Source: Sphingobacteriales bacterium
Lineage (GTDB): Bacteria > Bacteroidota > Bacteroidia > Chitinophagales > Chitinophagaceae
Length of the DNA: 64,000 nucleotides
Reading direction: 5' to 3'
Assembly: GCA_016200915.1 (NCBI GenBank)
Contig: JACQDV010000020.1
Coordinates: 1 to 64,000, forward strand
Shown piece after piece: positions 34,951 through 43,593 of this stretch. The translations under genes were made by a program, and so were the position numbers. Within the stretch, counting starts at the first letter, position 1. The number at the start of each line of letters is the position of its first letter. The notes under the pieces were generated by a model. It saw nothing but the letters and a program-made list of their open reading frames with translations. It did no database searches and was not told the DNA's origin.

Positions 34951-35415
34951 ATGAAATTTCATCTTGCACAAGTTAATATCGCAAAGATGTTAGCGCCGAT
35001 GGATAGTCCTGTGATGGCTGATTTTGTTGCGAATCTTGATCCGATAAATGCGTTGGCTGAAAGCAGTAAGGGTTTTGTATGGAGATTAAAGGATGACAGT
35101 AACAACGCTACTTCTATTAAAATTTATGATGATGATTATTTGATAGTAAACATGTCTGTTTGGGAAGATATTGATTCACTTCATGAATATGTTTATAAAT
35201 CTGCTCATACAGAAATTTTCAAAAGAAGAAAAGAGTGGTTTGAAAAAATGAGTGATATGCATATGGCTTTATGGTATATTGCTGAAGGCAGATGGCCTTC
35301 CGTTGCTGATGCAGTAGAAAGACTGGATCATATAAGAGTGCACGGAGAAACTCCTTATGCTTTTGGTTTCAAAAAAAGATTTTCCGCACATGAGGCATCG
35401 CTATTTGTTAAGTGA
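34951..35415 (+). CDS. DUF3291 domain protein
   Basis: A 154-residue soluble protein starting HLAQVNIAKMLAPMDSPVMADF, with GFVWRLKDD, NMSVWEDIDSLHEYVYKSAH and FSAHEASLF. These are the landmarks of DUF3291, a ferredoxin-like (EthD/ABM-like dimeric barrel) family of unknown enzymatic role. Divergently transcribed from asnB over a 62-bp gap with TATATTTA (34938-34945) near the expected -7 position. Its end overlaps the converging DUF2911 gene by 15 bp. Confidence 0.83.
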   Translation: MKFHLAQVNIAKMLAPMDSPVMADFVANLDPINALAESSKGFVWRLKDDSNNATSIKIYDDDYLIVNMSVWEDIDSLHEYVYKSAHTEIFKRRKEWFEKMSDMHMALWYIAEGRWPSVADAVERLDHIRVHGETPYAFGFKKRFSAHEASLFVK

Positions 35416-36027
35416 TATTGGCAAACTTGCTTTTACATCATCCCATGCCATTACCAGGTTGGCGCCGTCTTTGGCATTTTCAAATACAATAGTAAGCGCT
35501 TCAAATGGTGTAGTTAATTTTTCAACAGGCACATCTGCTTTCAACACATCTTTTGAAGCATCAATCTTTAATCCCCAGGTAAAAAGATCATTATTCAAAA
35601 TGATCGTCCATTTATCCTCATAAGGAATACAGTACAATATATACCTTCCTGCATTTACTTTCTTTCCCTGTATAGTAACATCACGAAAAAACTCAATCTC
35701 CGTTGCTTCATTAGCCCCCATCCTCCATGGCTCACCATATTTTTGCAAGGCTCCAAATATTTTTCTTCCATCTTTAAATGGTCTGCTGTAAATAATCCTG
35801 ACGATGGGAGGGTTTTTATCCTGCGCAGTCATTTTCAGCTGCGGATAATTAGCCGGAAAATAACTGATATCCATCGGCGATTTATCTACCGGCGATAACG
35901 GATTAGGAATATTATGATGTTCTAAAACAGTTTTAACTGAATCAGGAATTTTAGTTACCGTTTCTTTTTGTGGTTCATTACATCCCAAAATCCATAAAAG
36001 AATTAACCCTGCCGTTAGTTGCTTCAT
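35401..36027 (-). CDS. DUF2911 lipoprotein (paralogue 1)
   Basis: A 208-residue protein with a lipoprotein-type start (LILLWILGCNEP, Cys after Gly). The DUF2911 domain shows SPMDISYFPANYP, VRIIYSRPFKDGRKIFG, WRMGANEATEIEF and the C-terminal MAWDDVKASLPI. The role is unknown. The gene directly downstream-facing, 36029-36595, has the same domain with only 1 bp between the two, so they are a tandem duplication and one transcript. This copy keeps a lipid anchor and the other has a cleavable signal. Confidence 0.82.
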   Translation of the reverse strand: MKQLTAGLILLWILGCNEPQKETVTKIPDSVKTVLEHHNIPNPLSPVDKSPMDISYFPANYPQLKMTAQDKNPPIVRIIYSRPFKDGRKIFGALQKYGEPWRMGANEATEIEFFRDVTIQGKKVNAGRYILYCIPYEDKWTIILNNDLFTWGLKIDASKDVLKADVPVEKLTTPFEALTIVFENAKDGANLVMAWDDVKASLPISLNK

Positions 36028-36028
36028 A

Positions 36029-36595
36029 TTATTGATTAAAGGTGATTGGCAAACTTACTTTCACATTATCCCAGGCCATTATTAAGTTAGCCCCGGTTGC
36101 CGATTTATCAAAAACCATGGTAAATGCCTCCGTTATGTCTGTTTGTTTTTGTACATCTACATCTACTCTTAATACATCTTTGGTATCATCATATTTAAAC
36201 GCTCCCCATGTATCAATGTCTTTATTAATAATGATCGTCCATTTTGTTTCGGTGCATATAGCATATAAAGTATAGCGGCCTTTCTTAATTTTCTTACCAT
36301 TAATTCGTACGTCTTTATAGAGTTCCAGTTCAGTTGCTTCATTTGCTCCTAATCTCCACACTTTATTATACTCCACCAGCTCACCAAAAACAGTGCGGCC
36401 ATTTTTTTGGGGGCGACTGTAAATTACTCTGCCAATTAATGGCTCGGTTATTTTATCCTGTATCTTTATTACGGGATAATTATTTGGATAATATGCCATA
36501 TCCATAGGAGATTTGTCGATGGGAGGAAGTTTAGTTTGAGCCATCAAACTGTTTAATACAATCAATCCGGCTACCAGTAAAAAACATTTTTTCAT
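36029..36595 (-). CDS. DUF2911 periplasmic protein (paralogue 2)
   Basis: 188 residues from the ATG at 36595 (MKKCFLLVAG, signal peptide ending SLMAQT). The longer reading to 36640 is not required. It shares SPMDMAYYPNNYP, GRVIYSRPQKNGRTVFG, WRLGANEATELEL and MAWDNVKVSLPI with the next gene. First gene of a two-gene unit. Function unknown; the two differ mainly in their export route (this one soluble, the other lipidated). Confidence 0.82.
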   Translation of the reverse strand: MKKCFLLVAGLIVLNSLMAQTKLPPIDKSPMDMAYYPNNYPVIKIQDKITEPLIGRVIYSRPQKNGRTVFGELVEYNKVWRLGANEATELELYKDVRINGKKIKKGRYTLYAICTETKWTIIINKDIDTWGAFKYDDTKDVLRVDVDVQKQTDITEAFTMVFDKSATGANLIMAWDNVKVSLPITFNQ

Positions 36596-36679
36596 AGTGC
36601 TGTATTTATATTTAGTAAGGTGTAAAATTATGGTTTTCATTTTTATCTGATAATCCGTTTATAAAAACATGAAGTTAAT

Positions 36680-36697
36680 CATCACCATTCGGTGATG
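36680..36697. promoter_or_regulatory. Hairpin in divergent intergenic region
   Basis: CATCACC-ATTC-GGTGATG is a perfect 7-bp stem 54 bp upstream of the CoA-transferase start. It could be an operator or a 5' leader hairpin. Confidence 0.35.
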
Positions 36698-36750
36698 CTG
36701 GTCATAAACAATCCATCAATTCACCAATAATTTTGGCAAAACGTTAAGAT

Positions 36751-38037
36751 ATGTACCAGCGGGTGGAATATGTTAGTCCTGAAGAAGCCTTAAAAGTTGT
36801 GGAAAGCGGCAACCGCTTGTTTGTGCACGGCAGTGCTCAAACGCCGAAATACCTGTTGCATAATCTCGCCAAACAATCTGATCGCCTTAAGGATGTGGAA
36901 TTGGTTTTCATTACTGTTCAGGGCGATATTGAAGTGGACAAGCCAGAATATGAAGAAAATTTTCATATCAACTGCATGTTTGTTTCCAGCTCTGTTCGCA
37001 AAGCAGTGAATGAAGGACGAGGTGATTTTATTCCGGTTTTTCTCAGCGATATTCCTGATTTATTTAAAAAAGGAATTCTGCCAATTGATGTAGCATTGAT
37101 ACAAGTTTCGCCGCCTGATCAGCATGGATATTGTTCCTTAGGTTTATCTGTTGATATTGCCCGTTCTGCAGTGAATTTGGCCAAACATATTATTGCACAG
37201 GTTAATCCTAAAGTTCCCCGTACGCATGGCGATAGTTTGATACACTCCAGTCGCATTGACAAGTTTGTTTTTCATGAAGAAGATCTGCCAGAGGTAAATT
37301 ATGGTGATGCGGTAGGTGAAAGTGAAATGAAGATTGGTCAGTACGTGGCCGATCTTATTGAAGATGGCAGTACACTGCAAATGGGTATTGGTACAATTCC
37401 CGACGCAGTATTAAAATGTTTGCATAATCATAAAGACCTGGGAGTACATACTGAAATGTTCAGCGATGGTATTATTGATCTGTTTGAAAAAGATGTGATC
37501 AATAACAGCAAAAAAAGAATTCACCCCAATAAAGCAGTAACCGGTTTTGCCATTGGAACAAGAAGGTTGTATGATTATGTGCATGATAACCCTGCTTTTG
37601 TTTTCTTAGATATTGATTATGTAAACGATCCGCATGTTATCCGCAGAAATCCAAAAGTAATTGCTATTAACAGTGCCATTGAAGTGGACCTTACCGGCCA
37701 GGTTTGCGCCGATACGATTGGTACTTTACAATATTCCGGCATTGGTGGTCAAATGGATTTTATGCGTGGCTCCGCATTGAGTGAAGGTGGCAAACCTATT
37801 ATTGCACTTACATCCAGAACACAAAAAGGCGTACCCCGTTTGGTTCCTTATTTAAAACAAGGAGCCGACGTGGTTACTACAAGAGGCCATGTACATTATA
37901 TTATAACTGAATATGGCGTTGCTTATTTGTTTGGCAAAAACTTACGGCAAAGAGCCAAAGCACTGATCAATATTGCTCACCCTGATGACAGGGAAATGCT
38001 GGATAGAGAGTGCTTTAACCGGTTTAAACATTTTTAA
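36751..38037 (+). CDS. Acetyl-CoA hydrolase/transferase family protein
   Basis: A 428-residue class I CoA-transferase-like enzyme. It has RVEYVSPEEALKVVESGNRLFVHG at the start, VSPPDQHGYCSLG, the GIGTIPDAVL loop, HTEMFSDGIIDL with the catalytic Glu (TEMFSDG), and GGQMDFMRGSALSEGG. It moves CoA between short-chain acids, e.g. the 4-hydroxybutyrate or acetate type. Its stop codon shares bases with the stop of the converging AcpH-like gene. Confidence 0.9.
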   Translation: MYQRVEYVSPEEALKVVESGNRLFVHGSAQTPKYLLHNLAKQSDRLKDVELVFITVQGDIEVDKPEYEENFHINCMFVSSSVRKAVNEGRGDFIPVFLSDIPDLFKKGILPIDVALIQVSPPDQHGYCSLGLSVDIARSAVNLAKHIIAQVNPKVPRTHGDSLIHSSRIDKFVFHEEDLPEVNYGDAVGESEMKIGQYVADLIEDGSTLQMGIGTIPDAVLKCLHNHKDLGVHTEMFSDGIIDLFEKDVINNSKKRIHPNKAVTGFAIGTRRLYDYVHDNPAFVFLDIDYVNDPHVIRRNPKVIAINSAIEVDLTGQVCADTIGTLQYSGIGGQMDFMRGSALSEGGKPIIALTSRTQKGVPRLVPYLKQGADVVTTRGHVHYIITEYGVAYLFGKNLRQRAKALINIAHPDDREMLDRECFNRFKHF

Positions 38038-38633
38038 TACATCTCAGTCATTAATTGGTTTAATTTTTCCCGTGCATGTTGTTTAACTGCCGGGAAAAAT
38101 TTTTTATAGCAGTTTTGTAAAAGACTATAATGCTTTTCAAACAATTCAAATGCTTTACTGCTTTCAGTTAAATAGGCGGAACGCCTCACCACCCCTCCAA
38201 AACTTTTTTCTATTCCCAACCGGAACTGGTAATTATATAACCAGTTTTGCTGTTGCATGTAAGGAAACATTTTTTGAAACCGTTCGGGGAATACCGATGT
38301 ATAATTCGAAAGCTGATGATAAGTTGCTTGTGTAAAGTTCATAAGCGATGCTTCGGTAAACTCATTGGCATCATTAGCAAGAAAATGATCATACACCACA
38401 TCTGCAAAAGCTCCGGCATATAAACGATAATCTGCCCTGAACACTTCCTTAGCTTCTTTAGTTGCGGGGTGGTCATCGGTAAACGCATCTATGAAACGAT
38501 GCAAAGCAATTCCCCTTTGTACTCCGGCTGAATAATCGAACTTCTTTTTCCCTTTTACAAAATCACTTATCATGTTACCTACCAGTGTTTCCGGTTCATT
38601 AAAAGAAAGATATGCATGTGCCAGGTAATTCAT
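38034..38633 (-). CDS. Acyl-carrier-protein phosphodiesterase-like (AcpH/DUF479) protein
   Basis: 199 residues from the ATG at 38633 (MNYLAHAYLSF); an ATG three codons upstream is an alternative. NMISDFVKGKK, GIALHRFIDAFTDDHP and YDHFLA supply the His/Asp residues of the HD-like metal site. The family removes 4'-phosphopantetheine from acyl carrier protein, though Bacteroidota members may differ. It converges on the CoA-transferase gene with the TAA/TAA stops sharing three of four bases (TTAA). Confidence 0.85.
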   Translation of the reverse strand: MNYLAHAYLSFNEPETLVGNMISDFVKGKKKFDYSAGVQRGIALHRFIDAFTDDHPATKEAKEVFRADYRLYAGAFADVVYDHFLANDANEFTEASLMNFTQATYHQLSNYTSVFPERFQKMFPYMQQQNWLYNYQFRLGIEKSFGGVVRRSAYLTESSKAFELFEKHYSLLQNCYKKFFPAVKQHAREKLNQLMTEMY

Positions 38634-38836
38634 CCTTTTCAAGATAAGAAGAAAAAACTGTTAATGCATTCCATCAATTTAACGATTAGTTTATCCATTA
38701 ACTGTAACTAAAAGCAATAAACCTAAAACATAATCCCGACCAATGTTTCCGATAGATAATTATCAAGTATAAGGTTAAGAAATTTTACCGTTCATACTTC
38801 CATTAGTCACATGAAAAGTTGTTAATCACAGGTTGC

Positions 38837-38867
38837 TTGACTTCCTTTAAACGGAATGATAGTTTTA
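38837..38867 (+). promoter_or_regulatory. Candidate Bacteroidota promoter
   Basis: TTG at 38837-38839 and TAGTTTTA at 38860-38867 (one mismatch to TAnnTTTG) are spaced 20 bp apart, 40 bp before the lipoprotein start. The fit is moderate only. Confidence 0.35.
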
Positions 38868-38906
38868 TGCAACAATTAAATTAATCAACCTTTAAAGCCT
38901 TTTGCC

Positions 38907-39386
38907 ATGAAAAGTATATCAGTATTAATTACAGCAGGTATGTTAGCATTATCTGCCTGCGCAGTAGATAGTCGCCCGGTGGCTTCAGTACAGAGGACAA
39001 AAGCTATTAACAAAGAAGCAATGACAACCTTTGCGAACGATTTTAAAGATGCCACGGCTGTAAGCTGGGAATCGGAGAAAGAATTTTCATTTGCTTATTT
39101 CATACTCGGCAACGAGCAGCTTGTTGCAGCATATAATAAAGATGGGGAACATATATCAACTTCCCGTTCGATTGAGTTTTCGGAATTGCCTTTAGCTGTA
39201 TCATTAAATTTAAAAAAACGTTTTCCAAATGCTATGCGAATTGGCAGCGTATCCGAAGTTGTTTTTGATAATTATGCCAACTATTATTTTACTATAGCTA
39301 CTAAAAAGAATGTTTTTAGAATTAAAAGCACAGCAGATGGGGATATGATAATTTCTGAAAGACAGAAGATTTTAAAACAGCAATAA
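38907..39386 (+). CDS. Small lipoprotein, PepSY-like in outline
   Basis: A 159-residue protein with a lipoprotein signal (LALSACAVDSRP). The mature region has a FANDFKDATAVSWESEKEFSFAYF block and a repeated alpha/beta pattern reminiscent of PepSY/BLIP-like domains (the LKKRFPNAMRIGSVSEVVFDNYANYYF stretch). These are common in small Bacteroidota exported proteins. Family assignment is weak and function unknown. A promoter-like pair lies upstream. Confidence 0.65.
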   Translation: MKSISVLITAGMLALSACAVDSRPVASVQRTKAINKEAMTTFANDFKDATAVSWESEKEFSFAYFILGNEQLVAAYNKDGEHISTSRSIEFSELPLAVSLNLKKRFPNAMRIGSVSEVVFDNYANYYFTIATKKNVFRIKSTADGDMIISERQKILKQQ

Positions 39387-39434
39387 TACAGGCAGGGGGG
39401 TAAACTATCTGAGGGGGTTTAGTTTCCTTTTTAT

Positions 39435-39451
39435 GGGGCCGCTATGGCCCC
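39435..39451. terminator. GC-rich hairpin between converging genes
   Basis: GGGGCC-GCTAT-GGCCCC is a perfect stem located between the converging lipoprotein and Fur genes. No T-run follows on either strand, so it is a weak terminator at best. Confidence 0.4.
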
Positions 39452-39485
39452 TGCTGTTTGTAAATAGAATCTCTGCGGTTATTTT

Positions 39486-39902
39486 TTAGCTGCAATCTTT
39501 ACACAGACCCTTAATTACTACCTGAGTTTCATTTTTTAAATACCCTGCAGGTATCAGCACTTCTGGTATATGTACTTCATTTAAACATTCTGTTTTACCA
39601 CATTTGGTGCAAACAAAATGAATATGATCATCGTGATGGTGATGTTCTCCGCAATTATCCTTACACAAAGCATACATAATCATATTATCATCGGTAGGGA
39701 TGGTGTGCACGATTCCTTTCTCAACAAAAGTTTGCAGTGTACGGTAAATGGTAACCCGGTCAAAATGTTCGCCGGACCTCCGTTCAATATCGGCATGACT
39801 TAACGCCCCCTTTGAATTGAGAAAGAGCGTTAAAATTTTTTTTCTCCCATCAGTGACACTCAGGTTTTTGTCACGAAGGACTTTTTCAAGGTTTACTTGC
39901 AT
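39486..39902 (-). CDS. Fur-family metal-responsive regulator
   Basis: A 138-residue protein. The winged helix (SHADIERRSGEHFDRVTIYRTLQTF) is followed by a His-rich metal region (CGEHHHHDDHIHFVC) and two C-x2-C pairs (CTKCG, CKDC) for structural zinc. The His cluster and the absence of other clues leave open Fur, Zur or PerR specificity. The SCO gene lies 25 bp upstream on the same strand, which hints at copper/iron or respiratory control. Confidence 0.9.
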   Translation of the reverse strand: MQVNLEKVLRDKNLSVTDGRKKILTLFLNSKGALSHADIERRSGEHFDRVTIYRTLQTFVEKGIVHTIPTDDNMIMYALCKDNCGEHHHHDDHIHFVCTKCGKTECLNEVHIPEVLIPAGYLKNETQVVIKGLCKDCS

Positions 39903-39927
39903 TGCAGGATGGGTTTATGGTGTTGAG

Positions 39928-40533
39928 TTATTCGCCCAGCAGGGTTTCGATGTCTTTCATAAGCTGTAGCAACTCATCCTCCTTTAACCCGTCGTAAATA
40001 CCACGTACACGTTTTTGTTTATCTACTAAAGCAAACAACTGGGTATGTATAAACTGTTCCTCAATTTTTGCTTTGTTATTGTTTTGATCGTCCAGTAAAT
40101 AACTTTGCCGGGCGGTAGTGTATAAATCATCTTTTGTGCCCGTTAAAAACCACCATTTCTTTACATCAATTTTCAAAGAGTCAGCATAATGTTTTAACCT
40201 GGCCGAAGAGTCTCTTTCCGGATCAACAGTATGACTCAGAATAACAAAATCTTTTTCTCCTTTAAACTTATCATACACTTTTGCCATGTTGCGGTTCATC
40301 TTAGGGCAAATTCCTTTACAGGTAGTAAAGAAATATTCTGCTACATAAACCTTATTCTGCACATCCTCTTCGGTTATTGCATTTCCATCCTGGTTTAAAA
40401 ACTTAAACGGCTTAACCTGTGTTAATACCGGCAGCTTTGCTTTCCAGGCATCAGTACCCCAAAAGGCAGCAACATAAAAAACTATAATCAGAACCAAAAA
40501 AAATAATACGTACCAGTGGGTTTTCTTTTTCAT
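39928..40533 (-). CDS. SCO1/SenC-family copper-binding thioredoxin-fold protein
   Basis: A 201-residue membrane-anchored protein (TM at about 8-25) with a thioredoxin fold outside. The copper/redox site is C-x3-C in TTCKGICP and the distal His in EEQFIHTQLF. SCO proteins load the CuA centre of cytochrome oxidase or act as thiol reductases in the periplasm. The Fur-type regulator gene follows within 25 bp, probably on the same transcript. Confidence 0.9.
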   Translation of the reverse strand: MKKKTHWYVLFFLVLIIVFYVAAFWGTDAWKAKLPVLTQVKPFKFLNQDGNAITEEDVQNKVYVAEYFFTTCKGICPKMNRNMAKVYDKFKGEKDFVILSHTVDPERDSSARLKHYADSLKIDVKKWWFLTGTKDDLYTTARQSYLLDDQNNNKAKIEEQFIHTQLFALVDKQKRVRGIYDGLKEDELLQLMKDIETLLGE

Positions 40534-40729
40534 ACAATTATCTTACGGCACACAAAGTTAGCTGTAATGTTATAATTGTTTTTCTTACTAAATAGGAAAT
40601 ATAGACTTGCAGGAATTGTTCGAGGTATAGCTGGTTATTGGCTATCGTTCTCAGAGGGTGTTAAACAAATTTAAGCAGTTTTATTTAATATCATATTCCT
40701 TATTTCAATGATTTTTTTTAAACTCCTTT

Positions 40730-41125
40730 TTATCCTAACTCTTCCCAATATTTGTTTGCGAAAAGATATTTAATCTTTATCCGGCAGGAAAAATACAAGC
40801 CTGCGGCAGAGGCCAGTATATCATAATAATCAAAAGTTCTTCCAAATACAGGTATCAACTGTAAATACTCATTAACAACCAACAATGCAAAACATACCAC
40901 GCAAAACCATCTTAATGAAAACATATCACGCAAATCAATATACTTCTGTAAAAGCCAACTGGCCCCAAATGGCAATAAGGCTGAACCTATTAAATTGGGG
41001 GCAATGCCCAATATAAAGGTAAAAACGGGATTAAAATGAAACCATGGACGAATGGCCCATTTCACCGTCCAAATAAGAAGAGTACCAGTAATTGTAATCC
41101 ATTTACACAGGATTCTTAATTCCAT
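40730..41125 (-). CDS. Small membrane protein, VanZ-like
   Basis: About 131 residues from the ATG at 41125 (MELRILCKW). Four hydrophobic segments are separated by short loops. FGRTFDYYDILASAAGLYFS resembles the R/T-F-D-x-x-D-I-x-A motif near the end of VanZ-like proteins. Function unknown; VanZ domains are linked to cell-envelope traits. A neighbouring small membrane gene follows upstream on the same strand. Confidence 0.6.
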   Translation of the reverse strand: MELRILCKWITITGTLLIWTVKWAIRPWFHFNPVFTFILGIAPNLIGSALLPFGASWLLQKYIDLRDMFSLRWFCVVCFALLVVNEYLQLIPVFGRTFDYYDILASAAGLYFSCRIKIKYLFANKYWEELG

Positions 41126-41193
41126 ATTGGATAATTTTCGGGTTAAATATAGGAGTATAACCAAAAGTTGTTATCCGTATTAGTGGGTATTTT

Positions 41194-41424
41194 TCAGAGG
41201 TCTTCGTTTTTCCATAGTCTGAAAAAATAAATAATAAGAAAGACCAGGCTAAGTAAAGCAAAACAATAAAACAAAATATTCCACACCGTTACTCTTCCTT
41301 CGGGAAAACCCAGTTCTTTATATATTCCGAGATACATATTAATGATAAGCCATACAAGAGCCCCGGAAAGTGTCCACACAACTTTCTGCAAAAAGCGTTT
41401 TACTTCGGGTTCCATTTCACTCAT
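41194..41424 (-). CDS. Small two-TM membrane protein
   Basis: A 76-residue protein with an acidic N-terminus (MSEMEPEVKRFLQKV), two hydrophobic segments (about 14-32 and 48-68) and a charged end (FRLWKNEDL). No known family is recognised. It lies 52 bp downstream of the GH25 gene on the same strand and could be co-expressed. Membrane-embedded, role unknown. Confidence 0.6.
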   Translation of the reverse strand: MSEMEPEVKRFLQKVVWTLSGALVWLIINMYLGIYKELGFPEGRVTVWNILFYCFALLSLVFLIIYFFRLWKNEDL

Positions 41425-41475
41425 AAAATAACAGGATGACTATTGAAGTTCGAGTATTAAAGGGGTTAAAACAAA

Positions 41476-42246
41476 TTATTTTACAAGAAGATTGGCAAAG
41501 GCCGTTGAATCTCCATTAAAAACATTGAAGTCAACTTTTGATAGAATACCATTTACTCTTCCTGCTTCATTATGCTGCCAAAAGTTCCAGCTGCGGGATG
41601 TGCGTGGGCCTGATGGTTGCTGGTAATGTGCCGCCCAAAAAAGATATTCATCAAAATATCCCGCCAAATATTTTTCATAAAAATCTACATTAGAATAAAT
41701 GATTGGCTTTACCCCGGTTGAACTTTCAACTTCTATCAGCCATTTTTTTATTTGGCTACGCAATATTTCTGCTGACAGGTTTCCTCTTTCTTCTACATCC
41801 AGCACCGGCGGCAAATCACCTTTGCGTAAGGTTACCAGGTCTAAATAATTCTGCCCCTGTATCACTGCATTTTTTTGCGGATAGAAATAATGATAGGCTC
41901 CTCTTGTGAGGCCCAGCTCTTTTGTCTTCTTCCAGTTTCTTCTGAACTGAAGATCTTCATCCGTTTCACCTTCTGAAGCTTTTATAAAAACGAAATTTAT
42001 TTTTACGCCGGCCACCTCCATATCTTTTACTCCATTCCAGTCAATCACCTGCTGATAACGGGATACATCAATGCCATGAATAGAATAACCGGTTGGGATA
42101 GGAATGCCAAACTCTTTGTACCTCGCCAGTGATGCTTTTCTTTCTAACCACCAGTCGTATGCATTAAAACCAATAACTGTAATTAAAGCTGCTGCTAAAA
42201 AAAGCAGCGCCACTATCCAACCTTTATTCTTTTTCTTTTTTGCCAT
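41476..42246 (-). CDS. GH25 family lysozyme-like muramidase
   Basis: 256 residues from the ATG at 42246 (MAKKKKNKGW). A basic tail and one TM helix (about 10-28) anchor it. The GH25 barrel follows: HGIDVSRYQQVIDW with the conserved Asp, VFIKASEGE, GAYHYFYP, and the catalytic pair in PPVLDVEERG (Asp and Glu present). It cleaves peptidoglycan glycan strands. The membrane anchor suggests a cell-wall remodelling role rather than a secreted weapon. Confidence 0.9.
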   Translation of the reverse strand: MAKKKKNKGWIVALLFLAAALITVIGFNAYDWWLERKASLARYKEFGIPIPTGYSIHGIDVSRYQQVIDWNGVKDMEVAGVKINFVFIKASEGETDEDLQFRRNWKKTKELGLTRGAYHYFYPQKNAVIQGQNYLDLVTLRKGDLPPVLDVEERGNLSAEILRSQIKKWLIEVESSTGVKPIIYSNVDFYEKYLAGYFDEYLFWAAHYQQPSGPRTSRSWNFWQHNEAGRVNGILSKVDFNVFNGDSTAFANLLVK

Positions 42247-42374
42247 GAGGAAGCGGTGCAAATTTGCCGATAAATATTTTTGATTGCAAGTAATAGTTTT
42301 TAAATAGTTGCTAAAGTGATGACAAGTTTTTCAAAACTGAGTTGAGATTGAATTGCTTAACTTGCCCGACTGAT

Positions 42375-43508
42375 ATGTGGATCACCATTCCTTTTATATT
42401 GCTGTTTATTTTATATGCGTTGCTCATTTTCTTTTACCGGAAAAGCTGGCAGCAAATGCCTGAAGTAGAAGTAGAAGAAAGGTATTTACCTCAAACCAGT
42501 ATTTCAGTTATTATCGCCGCCCGGAATGAAGAAAAAAATATTGCCAATTGTTTATTCTCCATTTTAGAACAGCATTACGATCCGCAGTTGTTTGAAGTGA
42601 TTGTGGTGGATGATCAGTCGGAAGATAATACTGCTGCAGTCGTAAACCGGCTTTGTTCTATCTATTCTAATCTTACCTGCATTCATCTAAAGGCTGAAGA
42701 AAATACTGTTGCTTATAAAAAGAAAGCAATTACTGCCGGCATTAAAAAAGCAAAAGGAAAATTAATTGTTACAACCGATGCGGATTGTATTGTTCCTGAA
42801 AACTGGCTGAAGAATATTGCTGCTTTTTATGAGAGTAAAAAAGCTGTGTTTATTGCTGCCCCGGTTGTTATTGCTCCGGGTAAAGGCTTGGTAAAATTAT
42901 TTCAGTCGCTGGATTTTTTATCGCTGCAGGGAATTACCGGTGCATCTGTATTTGCACAATTTCATACCATGTGTAATGGTGCTAACCTTGCTTATGAAAA
43001 AAAAGTGTTTGAAGAAGTAAATGGTTTTGAAGGCGTGGATAATATTGCCAGTGGTGATGATATGCTGCTGATGCATAAAGTTTTTTTAAAATATCCTGAC
43101 AAAGTACACTACTTAAAAAGTAAAGCGGCTATTGTGCAAACTGCTGCAGTAAATAACTGGACTGAATTCTTTAACCAACGCATACGATGGGCCAGTAAAG
43201 CCGGCAAATATAATGACAAGCGAATTTTTGGGACTTTATTACTCGTCTATTTATTTAACTTTAGTTTTCTCATTGTTTTTATCATCGCATTTTTTGCTGA
43301 AGGATTATTTATGTATTTGATAAGTATTTTATTATTAAAAACATTATATGAGTTATTCTTTATGATACCGGTTGCCCGTTTCTTTGATAAAGAAAAATTA
43401 TTATGGTGGTTTCCGCTAATGCAGCCGCTGCATATTTTATATACCATCGTGGCAGGTTTACTGGGCAGCATCACTACTTATACCTGGAAGGGGAGAAAAG
43501 TAAAATGA
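42375..43508 (+). CDS. Membrane-bound family 2 glycosyltransferase
   Basis: 377 residues from the ATG at 42375 (MWITIPFILL). One N-terminal TM helix, then a GT-A domain with SVIIAARNEEKNI, VDDQSEDNT, the metal-binding TTDADC, GDDMLLMHKV and the Q-x-x-R-W motif of processive enzymes (QRIRWASKAG). Two or three TM helices complete the C-terminus. It probably adds a sugar to a lipid or polysaccharide at the inner membrane. The acceptor is unknown. It converges on the T9SS protein gene. Confidence 0.88.
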   Translation: MWITIPFILLFILYALLIFFYRKSWQQMPEVEVEERYLPQTSISVIIAARNEEKNIANCLFSILEQHYDPQLFEVIVVDDQSEDNTAAVVNRLCSIYSNLTCIHLKAEENTVAYKKKAITAGIKKAKGKLIVTTDADCIVPENWLKNIAAFYESKKAVFIAAPVVIAPGKGLVKLFQSLDFLSLQGITGASVFAQFHTMCNGANLAYEKKVFEEVNGFEGVDNIASGDDMLLMHKVFLKYPDKVHYLKSKAAIVQTAAVNNWTEFFNQRIRWASKAGKYNDKRIFGTLLLVYLFNFSFLIVFIIAFFAEGLFMYLISILLLKTLYELFFMIPVARFFDKEKLLWWFPLMQPLHILYTIVAGLLGSITTYTWKGRKVK

Positions 43509-43550
43509 GAGTCTTTTATGTTATTTATTAATCCTTAATTTAAAATTAAA

Positions 43551-43576
43551 AAGCCTCCGGTTGTAGTCGGAGGCTT
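43551..43576 (-). terminator. Terminator of the T9SS hydrolase-like gene
   Basis: AAGCCTCCG / CGGAGGCTT is a perfect 9-bp stem with an 8-base loop. On the minus strand it is followed by TTTTT, 18 bp past the stop of the 43594 gene. Confidence 0.8.
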
Positions 43577-43593
43577 GTAGGAATGTATTTTTC

